DNA of 5,663 bases from contig JAUHVN010000198.1 in NCBI GenBank assembly GCA_030425055.1, forward strand, positions 1-5,663, in the 5' to 3' direction. Position 1 is the first letter of the stretch; each line of letters begins with the position of its first letter. Both the position numbers and the translations under genes were made by a program. Source of the stretch: Actinomycetes bacterium (GTDB lineage Bacteria; Actinomycetota; Actinomycetes; Actinomycetales; Microbacteriaceae). This document shows, piece by piece, positions 1-5,110 of the stretch. The notes under the pieces were generated by a model. It had not been told where the DNA came from. It saw nothing but the letters and a program-made list of their open reading frames with translations, and did no database searches.

Positions 1-249
1 GACTCCGTACCCCCGTCCCTTGAAGTAGCCCCCGGCCTGTGGGTATCCCCACTCGCCGTTCGCGGCAGGGATCGGGCCGGTGCGGACATCCGACGTGGCG
101 TGGTCGCCCGCGACGGCGAAAGGGATCGCGACCAGCGGGGTGACGAGCATCCCGATCAGGAGTGTGAGGAAAAGGAGGAGTCCGATTCCGATCCGGCGGC
201 CGGTCCTCGTGTTCGCGAGGGCTGCTGCGGTGGCGACCGGGGCTCCCAT
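1..249 (-). CDS. Membrane-anchored M23-type peptidase, N-terminal part (runs off the window)
   Basis: The frame opens at ATG 249-247 on the minus strand and stays open to the left edge, giving 83 residues. Residues 1-19 are a basic cytoplasmic head ending in Arg-Arg. Residues 20-47 are one strongly hydrophobic segment that can serve as signal anchor. After a short linker, residues 64-83 (NGEWGYPQAGGYFKGRGYGV) resemble the beginning of the M23 (LytM-like) peptidase domain seen in actinobacterial conjugation clusters, just before the first zinc ligand would be expected. None of the HxxxD or HxH zinc motifs falls inside the window, so catalysis cannot be confirmed. The start codon lies 1 bp after the stop of the upstream gene, with a weak GGAGCC element before it, so the two are probably translated together. 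The likely role is local cell-wall opening for a transfer apparatus; this is inferred from family and neighbour. Confidence 0.72.
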   Translation of the reverse strand, partial: MGAPVATAAALANTRTGRRIGIGLLLFLTLLIGMLVTPLVAIPFAVAGDHATSDVRTGPIPAANGEWGYPQAGGYFKGRGYGV

Positions 250-250
250 C

Positions 251-991
251 TCAGGGCTCCACTGACCCCGAGAAGTAGCGGACGACCTTGCAGTCACCTG
301 CCTGCTGCGCGGTCTCCGGCGTCGGGACGGACCCGTCGCCGCACAGCACCTGGACGCTCACGCGCGCGGCCTCGTCGTACGACGTCTCGTTGCCGGCGTT
401 GTCGGAGCGGGTGAAGGTGAGAGTGACGTCTGCCGTGCCGATGGTCATGTCGCCAGATGCGTCGTCCGGCACCTCGGTGAACTCGACGTCGCCAATGACC
501 GTTGCGGTGACGCGGCCGTCTTCGTTCGCGAGCGACTCCCACTCCGCTTCAGGCAGCACGACTCCCTGTCGCAGCTCGAGTTGCGACGCCTGCATGTCCG
601 ACGCGCGGTCGGCTTCGGAGGTGTAGCGGATGTCGGGCGTGAACCACGTGTCGAGATTGGCGAGCCACTCAGCGCGGCTACTCAACCGCGTGTCGAACGT
701 CGATGCCGCTGCCAGCGCTGCGCGGACGTAGGTCTCGGCATCCGTCGTGATCGGCTCCGGCGCCCAGCCCTTATCGGCGACGGATGCGTCGACGAACTCG
801 TCGTCTCTGGGCCCGGCGGGCTCGGTCGCCGGCGTGGAGTCTGGGGGAGTGGTGTCAGCGGGAGCTGGCGCCTCGCCCCCAGAGAAGAGGGATGCGAGGA
901 TGATGGCCAGGACGCCGACGAGTAGGACTGCGCCGCCGACGATTGCCCAGACGAGACCCCGCGTGCGCCGAGTGTTCCGTGCAGTGGTCAT
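251..991 (-). CDS. Single-pass membrane protein with NTF2/VirB8-like extracytoplasmic domain (conjugation-associated, putative)
   Basis: This 246-residue protein has a basic N-terminus (residues 1-12), one membrane helix (about 13-36), and a Pro/Thr/Ala-rich linker (37-75). A mixed alpha/beta domain follows (about 80-243). The segment AEWLANLDTWFTPDIRY, followed by alternating beta strands, matches the organisation of the small NTF2-fold domains of VirB8/TcpC-type transfer proteins. Two cysteines (C217 and C234) sit close together near the C-terminus and could form a disulfide outside the membrane. The start is well bounded: an in-frame TGA lies only 9 nt upstream of ATG 991-989. The gene is followed after 1 bp by the M23-like gene, which supports a cell-envelope or conjugation role. 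Similar proteins are usually annotated as hypothetical, so the VirB8/TcpC assignment is inference from layout and topology, not from a clear signature motif. Confidence 0.75.
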   Translation of the reverse strand: MTTARNTRRTRGLVWAIVGGAVLLVGVLAIILASLFSGGEAPAPADTTPPDSTPATEPAGPRDDEFVDASVADKGWAPEPITTDAETYVRAALAAASTFDTRLSSRAEWLANLDTWFTPDIRYTSEADRASDMQASQLELRQGVVLPEAEWESLANEDGRVTATVIGDVEFTEVPDDASGDMTIGTADVTLTFTRSDNAGNETSYDEAARVSVQVLCGDGSVPTPETAQQAGDCKVVRYFSGSVEP

Positions 992-1141
992 CGGCCGCCG
1001 TCACTTGCCCGAGTGCGGCGCGTGCGTCGAATCGCCCGTGACAAGGCACGCGATGCCGTGTCGAGAGAGATTGCTTCGCTTGACATGAGGGAAGCATATA
1101 ACCGTACACTGCATTTGTGAAGCATTTTTTGACTCCCTCTT
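992..1141. promoter_or_regulatory. Divergent intergenic region with repeated GAAGCA/TGCTTC boxes
   Basis: This region separates the minus-strand envelope genes from the plus-strand winged-helix gene and is unusually AT-rich between about 1094 and 1132. Three copies of one hexamer occur: TGCTTC at 1072-1077, GAAGCA at 1091-1096 and GAAGCA at 1119-1124. The first two form an inverted repeat bracketing a perfect TTGACA at 1080-1085. The last two are direct repeats extended to GAAGCAT, 28 bp apart. For the plus strand, TACACT (1105-1110) could be the -10 with a long 19-bp spacer. On the minus strand TTATAT (1101-1096) is a possible -10 without a good -35. A regulator, perhaps the adjacent winged-helix protein, may bind here; that is inference. 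Confidence 0.4.
1080..1110 (+). promoter_or_regulatory. Candidate promoter for the winged-helix gene
   Basis: TTGACA (1080-1085) is a perfect -35 hexamer. TACACT (1105-1110) fits the actinobacterial TANNNT -10 pattern. The spacer is 19 bp, longer than ideal. Transcription would begin near 1117, leaving a 25-nt leader before GTG 1142. Confidence 0.35.
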
Positions 1142-1495
1142 GTGGACGGCGCTGGAGCGGTGGGCCAAACTGGGCTCGTGCCTCGCTACGCCCGCCCCGC
1201 GAACAGTGACTACGCGGAGGATCCGATCAACGCGCTCGGGAACGTCATGCAGGCGACCATCATCGGTCTCCTGCGGAAGAACCCGGGGCTGACGCGTTCC
1301 GAGATCGCCGATGCGATCGAACTCCCGAAGATGACCATCGCGAACGGGCTCGAGAAGCTCCTCGACGCAGGGTTGATCCTTGCGGACCCGCCGCGCGACG
1401 TGGCCATCCGCGGCCAGCGAGTTCGCTACACCGTCGATGACGCACAGGTCACCGAGATGGTTATGCGCCTCGAGCAGGTGCTGGGGGAGTTCTAG
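1142..1495 (+). CDS. Small winged helix-turn-helix transcriptional regulator
   Basis: The 117-residue product reads as one winged-helix DNA-binding domain with a short N-terminal extension. Helix 1 lies at about 30-46. TRSEIADAIE (51-60) is the helix before the turn, and LPKMTIANGLEKLLDAGLI (61-79) contains the recognition helix. Residues 80-97 form the beta wing, with VRYTV as its last strand. A C-terminal helix (about 99-116) probably mediates dimerisation. This is the ArsR/MarR-like arrangement, and no metal-binding Cys/His cluster is seen. The start is uncertain: GTG 1142 is the earliest possible (in-frame stop at 1130) but has no Shine-Dalgarno sequence. GTG 1160 and GTG 1178 are alternatives that keep the whole domain. 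It is divergent from the envelope genes and may control them or itself. The ligand is unknown. Confidence 0.78.
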   Translation: MDGAGAVGQTGLVPRYARPANSDYAEDPINALGNVMQATIIGLLRKNPGLTRSEIADAIELPKMTIANGLEKLLDAGLILADPPRDVAIRGQRVRYTVDDAQVTEMVMRLEQVLGEF

Positions 1496-1505
1496 TCGAC
1501 TGGCC

Positions 1506-1527
1506 CTCGGCCGCAATTTCGGCGGAG
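1506..1527 (+). terminator. Possible hairpin terminator after the winged-helix gene
   Basis: CTCGGCCG and CGGCGGAG can pair around a CAATTT loop to give seven base pairs with one G-G mismatch. No T-run follows, so the call is weak. Its place just after the regulator's stop codon and before the operator array is what makes it plausible. Confidence 0.27.
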
Positions 1528-1572
1528 TCGGGCGGACCGCTTGCCTTGACATCTCGCACCTTCCTCGGATCG

Positions 1573-1586
1573 CCGCGGTACCGCGG
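1573..1586. repeat. 14-bp perfect palindrome CCGCGGTACCGCGG
   Basis: This is a perfect palindrome centred at 1579.5. It differs in sequence from the TTGGGCATGCCCAA boxes, matching at only 4 of 14 positions. However, its centre is exactly 22 bp from the next box, the same step as in the array. It may be an outer, divergent element or an unrelated GC-rich palindrome. Confidence 0.45.
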
Positions 1587-1594
1587 GATGCTGT

Positions 1595-1722
1595 TTGAGC
1601 ATGCCCAACAGCGTGAGGCGTTCATGCTCGCATCCATCGCCGTGTGAGCGCAACGGTTGATTTGGGCATGCCCAACGGGTAGCTTGAGCAATCTCAACTG
1701 GGTCGTTGGGCATGCCCAACGG
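1595..1722. repeat. Phased array of 14-bp palindromic boxes (TTGGGCATGCCCAA), likely operators
   Basis: Four clear boxes occur: TTGAGCATGCCCAA (1595-1608), TTGGGCATGCCCAA (1662-1675), TTGAGCAATCTCAA (1684-1697) and TTGGGCATGCCCAA (1706-1719). The two perfect copies share a 17-bp identity through the flanking CGG. The last extends to an 18-bp perfect palindrome at 1704-1721. Centres fall at 1601.5, 1668.5, 1690.5 and 1712.5, so the last three are exactly 22 bp apart. The 67-bp gap equals three such steps plus one base. Weak matches (7 of 14) centred at 1624.5 and 1646.5 fall near the two empty positions. The spacing is two helical turns, so bound proteins would line up on one face of the DNA. 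The position just upstream of a DNA-binding-protein gene suggests an autoregulatory operator. An iteron or centromere-like role cannot be excluded, although no replication or partition gene is in the window. Confidence 0.75.
1657..1685 (+). promoter_or_regulatory. Candidate operon promoter inside the palindrome array
   Basis: TTGATT (1657-1662) and TAGCTT (1680-1685) are separated by 17 bp and fit the TTGAC-like -35 and TANNNT -10 patterns. One palindromic box fills the spacer and another begins inside the -10, so occupancy of the boxes would block RNA polymerase. Neither hexamer is strong. The TTGACA at 1546-1551 is a better -35 but has no matching -10. Confidence 0.35.
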
Positions 1723-1762
1723 AGTCCCTTCCCTGCCCGAGGCGAAGGATGGTCAACAGAAC

Positions 1763-2248
1763 ATGACGGAAGACGAGAGCAAGATGGCAGCAGACGAGTT
1801 GGCGAAGCGACTTCGTCTGCTGCTCGACGTATCGATCGCTGAGACCGGCGAGGAGCCGACCTACTCGCAGATCATGGCGTTCCTTCAGACGCGGGGCGTC
1901 AGCCTGTCCCGGTCGCGATGGACGTACATGGTGAACGGCCATCGGTTCGTGCAGGATCGCGCGTTGTTCGAGGCGCTCGCGGAGTACTTTGAGGTCGAAC
2001 CTGCGTTCCTCGCCGGGGGCGCCGATGCGCCGATGCCGGCGAAGGTTGCCGCGCAGCTCGATCTGGTCAGATCCATGCGGGTCGCGAAGGTCAAGTCCTA
2101 CGCAGCGAGAACCCTCGGCGACATTTCTCCCGAAGCGCTTCAGGCGATCACCCGATTCCTCGACAACGAATCAAATGAGGGCACGACCGCACGCGGTTCG
2201 CGGACGGTGATCACGGCGACGGCTCCGGAGGGAAGTGACGGACAGTGA
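1763..2248 (+). CDS. EspR-like helix-turn-helix DNA-binding regulator
   Basis: The 161-residue product has the layout of mycobacterial EspR. An N-terminal helical region (about 11-30) is followed by an XRE-type helix-turn-helix around 34-61 (YSQIMAFLQTRG, then VSLSRSRWTYMVNGHR). Next come a helix with a short EYFEVEPAFLAGG segment (68-87) and a C-terminal helical dimerisation module at about 95-135. In that module 'VRSMRVAKVKSYAARTLGDI' and 'SPEALQAITRFLD' parallel EspR's C-terminal domain. The last 25 residues look disordered. EspR is a nucleoid-associated regulator that binds as dimers of dimers. A longer reading from TTG 1706 or ATG 1712 exists, but those codons lie inside the operator palindrome. 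ATG 1763, with GAAGGA at 1744-1749 (13-nt spacing), is preferred. The stop overlaps the next start (GTGA). The protein probably binds the upstream palindromes and represses its own operon; this is inference. Confidence 0.82.
   Translation: MTEDESKMAADELAKRLRLLLDVSIAETGEEPTYSQIMAFLQTRGVSLSRSRWTYMVNGHRFVQDRALFEALAEYFEVEPAFLAGGADAPMPAKVAAQLDLVRSMRVAKVKSYAARTLGDISPEALQAITRFLDNESNEGTTARGSRTVITATAPEGSDGQ
2227..2235 (+). promoter_or_regulatory. Ribosome binding site of the ImmA/IrrE peptidase gene
   Basis: GGAGGGAAG, inside the end of the regulator gene, is the best Shine-Dalgarno sequence in the operon. It lies 9 nt before GTG 2245, so it decides this start although the genes overlap. Confidence 0.55.
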
Positions 2249-2706
2249 AGGTCGCAATGCACGCGCCGACGGCGCTCAAGGAACTCGAGCTTGATGATTC
2301 CTTCTCGCTCGATGAGCTCGTGGGCGCACTGGAGCGCCGGCGCGGCCGGCCACTGCGGATCGTCGAGCTTGCAGACCTGAGCGATCGTGAGGGTATTTGC
2401 GCGCTTTGGCTGATGACCGACAAGGAGGATCTCGTGCTCCACGCGCGAAGTGAGTCGACGCTCCATAGGCAGCAGTTCGTGTTGCACGAGTTGGCCCACA
2501 TCATTCTCGACCACGGTCATGACGATGCCGATGGCCCCGACGCACTGCTCCCCGACATCGCGCCGTCTACGCGGCGTCGTCTCCTGCGGCGCCAAGACCT
2601 CGTCACTGCGGAAGAGATCGCCGCTGAGTCCCTCGCGGACGATCTGGCCGCAGCCATCCGCGGGTCGGTGATCCACGAGTCGAAGTTCTTGGCGATCTTC
2701 GGGTGA
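2245..2706 (+). CDS. ImmA/IrrE-type zinc metallopeptidase
   Basis: This 153-residue protein carries HELAH at 81-85 within QQFVLHELAHIILDHGH, the HExxH zinc-binding and catalytic motif of the ImmA/IrrE (DUF955) family. E128 in 'AAESLADDLA' fits the expected third ligand, in the ExxAdxxA pattern. The length is typical of a stand-alone peptidase domain, with no HTH fused to it. Family members such as ImmA (cleaves the ImmR repressor of ICEBs1) and IrrE/PprI (cleaves DdrO) inactivate XRE-family repressors encoded beside them. The upstream EspR-like protein is therefore the natural candidate partner. Here the substrate is inferred, not shown. The gene starts at GTG in a GTGA overlap with the regulator and ends in a GTGA overlap with the membrane-protein gene, implying translational coupling on both sides. 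It is cytoplasmic: no signal peptide or membrane segment is seen. Confidence 0.9.
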   Translation: MKVAMHAPTALKELELDDSFSLDELVGALERRRGRPLRIVELADLSDREGICALWLMTDKEDLVLHARSESTLHRQQFVLHELAHIILDHGHDDADGPDALLPDIAPSTRRRLLRRQDLVTAEEIAAESLADDLAAAIRGSVIHESKFLAIFG

Positions 2707-3710
2707 CGCAGATCCTGGTCTCCGCGTTGCTTTGGCTGCTCGTAGCGAGCCTGCTCATCTTGCGACGGGGACGTGCCGATCGAAGCATTCTCTGGTCAGC
2801 CCTGACCATCGCGGTCGCGATGACGCTCAACATAGACGGCCTGTACAGGTGGGTCGATGGCCTCCTCGGCGGCACAAACCTTGCCACGGTGGTGGCGGAT
2901 CTCGCGCTGATGCTGGGGATCTTCTTTCTGGGGCGGGCAGTTGCAAAGGCGACGGAGTACAGGCCGCGGATTGTGCGGTACGCGCTGGGAAGATGGGTGC
3001 TCGCGGTGGCGCTCGTATGCACTGTTGTCGCATTCGCGTTCATCGACCGCGGTGCAACGACCACGACCTTCATGCTGGACTACGGGGCGCAGCCCGCAGC
3101 TGCCGCCTATTCGATGACCCAGTTCGTGTACGACGGGATCGTGTTGACGGCGATGGCCGCCGTCACGACCCGGCAGATCCGGCACGGCAGGGGAGCGGAC
3201 CGCTTGCCGGCCATCTCGCTTCTCATCGGGAGCGCTCTTGGGCTCTTGTTGGCGGCCGTCGTCATCGCGATGGACATTGCTCACGTCACCGGGAGTATCG
3301 CGGTGATGCTCAGTCTGGGGGCGGCGTACAGTCCGCTCTTTCTTGCGACGTTCCTCTTCCTCTGCGTTGGGCTCGCCGCCCAGCCGGCGATTCGCTGGCT
3401 ACGCGCTCGGACACGGGTCAACGCAACGCGCAGGTTCATCTCGCAGACGACGCCGATGTGGCAGCGGGCGAATCGTGTTCGGCCAGGCATGAGCCAGCAC
3501 GACGCGGCAGCCTACAACGCCGCAGATCCGGAGACGCGGCTGCACCGTCAACTCGTCGAGATCCGCGATGCCGCTGTCGATCCACGTGTGTTGTTCGAGT
3601 TGGGCGATGCTGAGAGGGTGACCGTCGACGCGGCTGAGGCCCATCTCCTCGGGCATACCGTGAACGCCGACTCGATGGACGTTGGTTCCGCCGCGAGGTG
3701 GACGGTTTGA
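2703..3710 (+). CDS. Seven-helix membrane protein, MAB_1171c-like (DUF6545-type C-terminus)
   Basis: The 335-residue protein has seven hydrophobic segments at about 4-20, 28-48, 60-80, 95-114, 137-157, 168-190 and 198-226. A soluble tail of about 105 residues follows. The tail contains 'ETRLHRQLVEIRDA' (277-290), like the RLYRRVIEIRD signature of the C-terminal domain in the actinobacterial family annotated as MAB_1171c putative transporters. Such proteins commonly sit beside XRE regulators and ImmA/IrrE peptidases in Actinobacteria. At 335 residues it is shorter than many relatives, mainly in the tail. Nothing seen here is specific to transport, so a receptor or sensor role is equally possible. 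Helix 2 and the following loop carry acidic and aromatic residues (D45, Y48, W50, D52) that could line a binding pocket. The GTG start overlaps the peptidase stop by 4 bp, and the 3' end overlaps the hydrolase gene. Confidence 0.82.
   Translation: MTQILVSALLWLLVASLLILRRGRADRSILWSALTIAVAMTLNIDGLYRWVDGLLGGTNLATVVADLALMLGIFFLGRAVAKATEYRPRIVRYALGRWVLAVALVCTVVAFAFIDRGATTTTFMLDYGAQPAAAAYSMTQFVYDGIVLTAMAAVTTRQIRHGRGADRLPAISLLIGSALGLLLAAVVIAMDIAHVTGSIAVMLSLGAAYSPLFLATFLFLCVGLAAQPAIRWLRARTRVNATRRFISQTTPMWQRANRVRPGMSQHDAAAYNAADPETRLHRQLVEIRDAAVDPRVLFELGDAERVTVDAAEAHLLGHTVNADSMDVGSAARWTV
3696..3702 (+). promoter_or_regulatory. Ribosome binding site that favours a TTG start for the hydrolase
   Basis: AGGTGGA lies 4 nt before TTG 3707, with the AGGTGG core 5 nt away. 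The alternative GTG 3698 lies inside this element and has no Shine-Dalgarno of its own. Confidence 0.45.
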
Positions 3711-4867
3711 GAGCGGGCTCGGCAGTCGCGGTCGCCGCTGGGCTCGGCTTGGCAGCCACCGCGGGGGCCGCGACTCTGGGGTTCGTCATCGCGCGCAAGC
3801 TGACAGCGCCGGCGTCGGGAAGGGTCTTTGACCTCACGGTTCGGGGTGTGATGCGGCGCGAGGAGCGCGACGCGGTGGTGCTCGACCGCACCGCCGGTAC
3901 CGAGGCGGCCGGGATCTACAACCTGTGGCTTGAGGGCGGCGGGTGGGTCAAGCTAGGTCCGGTCATCGACCACGCGGCGGGGACGGTGACTAGGCTCGTC
4001 GATTCAGTAGATCCAAAGGACGCGCTGAGCGTTGGCCGACGCGCATCCTGGAGCGGGATCTACTTTCGCGATCCGGCGGACGCCGGTCTCGACGCGGAGG
4101 ACGTCGTCGTGGAGACGCCAGCTGGGCCCGCACCGGCGTGGCTGATCCGTCCGACCGTGACGGAGACGAAAGTGTGGGCGATCCATATCCACGGGATGGC
4201 GAGCCCGCGAGCCGGCACACTCCGGGGTGTGCACGTCGCCGCAGACGCAGGTCTCGTCTCACTCGTCGTCACCTATCGCAACGATGGCGAGGGCCCGGAG
4301 GTGGGGTCGAGCCGGTCCACGCTCGGCGCCACGGAGGCGGACGACGTTCGCGCCGCAGCGAGGTACGCAATCGCCCACGGAGCGGAGCGGATCGTGCTGT
4401 TTGGATGGTCGATGGGCGGAGCGATCGCGCTGCAGGTGGCCGCCGATCCTGAATTCAGGAGCGTCATCGATCGGCTGATTCTCGACTCGCCAGTGCTCGA
4501 CTGGAATGCGACCATTGCCGCGAACTGCGCGCGTGCTGGCTTGCCGCCGCAAGCCGGCGTGCTCGTGCGACCCTGGTTGGAACGGGGTCCGCTCGCACGA
4601 GTTGTCGGGTTGAGCTCGGCGATAGCGCTGGATCGTTTCGACTGGATTGCCCGTGCCGAGCGACTGTCAGTCCCGACGCTGATTCTGCACGGGACCGACG
4701 ACACCTCATCTCCTCCGGGTTCGGCTCGTCGACTCGCGCAGCTCCGTTCCGACGTGGTCCAGCTCAAGACGTTCCATGCCGACCACACCTTGGGGTGGAA
4801 CTCAGATCCCAATCGGTGGACGACTCTGGCCCTCAATTGGCTCACAACACGCTTCCGACAGAGCTAG
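3707..4867 (+). CDS. Membrane-anchored alpha/beta hydrolase (serine hydrolase)
   Basis: This 386-residue hydrolase has an N-terminal hydrophobic segment (about 5-27), a pre-domain of about 110 residues, and a canonical alpha/beta-hydrolase fold from about 130. IHIHGMASPRAGTLR (159-173) is the first-strand loop that forms the oxyanion pocket. GWSMGG (233-238) is the nucleophile elbow with S235. HGTDD (328-332) supplies the acid, most likely D332. H360 in ADHTLGW is the catalytic histidine. A short lid lies between about 265 and 305. The substrate is unknown, and lipase, esterase or acyl-peptidase activity cannot be distinguished. The chosen TTG start gives a TTGA overlap with the upstream stop and has AGGTGG before it. 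GTG 3698 adds three residues and is the alternative. The side of the membrane is unclear: Arg-Lys after the hydrophobic segment argues against clean export. It is the last gene of the operon and the likely enzymatic output. Confidence 0.88.
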   Translation: MRAGSAVAVAAGLGLAATAGAATLGFVIARKLTAPASGRVFDLTVRGVMRREERDAVVLDRTAGTEAAGIYNLWLEGGGWVKLGPVIDHAAGTVTRLVDSVDPKDALSVGRRASWSGIYFRDPADAGLDAEDVVVETPAGPAPAWLIRPTVTETKVWAIHIHGMASPRAGTLRGVHVAADAGLVSLVVTYRNDGEGPEVGSSRSTLGATEADDVRAAARYAIAHGAERIVLFGWSMGGAIALQVAADPEFRSVIDRLILDSPVLDWNATIAANCARAGLPPQAGVLVRPWLERGPLARVVGLSSAIALDRFDWIARAERLSVPTLILHGTDDTSSPPGSARRLAQLRSDVVQLKTFHADHTLGWNSDPNRWTTLALNWLTTRFRQS

Positions 4868-5109
4868 CCGCGGAGCCAGAGGTCCTACACCCCGCACAGG
4901 TGGCTTGCTTGCACACGGAAGGGCATCGCCCGCGCGGGAACGGTGTCGGTTCTCACGCTGATCTGCCGCTCGAGAATGCCCAGGCGCGATCACGTTGAGC
5001 AGACGTGTAGGGGGCGTCGTCGGTGGCGTCCTTGCAGGTCGGGCGCAGCGACCGAGGCAACCTGTGTGGCCTTGGCTGCGGCGCTGGTGCGCGAGGTAGA
5101 CTGCCCACG
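4868..5109. other. Intergenic region without a convincing gene
   Basis: No frame in this stretch shows a recognisable protein on either strand. It contains a 10-bp palindrome CCCGCGCGGG (4929-4938), and a CACGT/ACGTG inverted repeat with a 7-nt loop (4991-5007). It also holds a sequence resembling the operator box, TCGAGAATGCCCAG (4970-4983). No clear terminator for the hydrolase operon is seen. Confidence 0.5.
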
Positions 5110-5110
5110 A
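5072..5110 (+). promoter_or_regulatory. Candidate leaderless promoter of the small membrane protein gene
   Basis: TAGACT (5097-5102) fits the actinobacterial TANNNT -10 and lies exactly 7 nt before ATG 5110, so transcription would start at or next to the start codon. TTGGCT (5072-5077) is a possible -35 with a long 19-bp spacer. Alternatively AGGTAG (5094-5099) could act as a ribosome binding site at 10 nt, in which case transcription starts further upstream. Confidence 0.45.

Noticed and set aside
1001..1552. 183-codon minus-strand open frame
   Set aside because: It lies antisense to the winged-helix gene, has Arg/His/Pro-rich shadow composition and no domain, and crosses the divergent promoter region.
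1546..1574. Promoter with TTGACA at 1546-1551
   Set aside because: The -35 is perfect but no TANNNT hexamer lies 16-19 bp downstream.
1595..1722. CRISPR array
   Set aside because: The repeats are 14-bp palindromes with 8-bp spacing and variable sequence, far too short for CRISPR repeats and spacers, and no cas gene is present.
1706..1762. N-terminal extension of the EspR-like gene from TTG 1706 or ATG 1712
   Set aside because: Both codons fall inside the perfect operator palindrome and the added residues have no counterpart in EspR-type proteins; ATG 1763 is the better start.
3368..3383. TTGGGC/GCCCA inverted repeat resembling the operator box
   Set aside because: It lies within coding sequence, lacks the GCATGC centre and has different half-site spacing; it is explained by codon use.
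2732..3613. 293-codon plus-strand frame inside the membrane-protein gene
   Set aside because: Arg/Asp/His-rich translation typical of an alternate frame in GC-rich DNA; the overlapping 7TM frame is far more protein-like.
3436..3891. 151-codon minus-strand frame spanning the membrane-protein/hydrolase junction
   Set aside because: Ser/Arg/Pro-rich shadow translation with no recognisable motif, antisense to two well-supported genes.
4273..4845. 190-codon minus-strand frame
   Set aside because: Antisense to the alpha/beta hydrolase, which has its complete catalytic triad; Ser/Ala/Arg-rich shadow.
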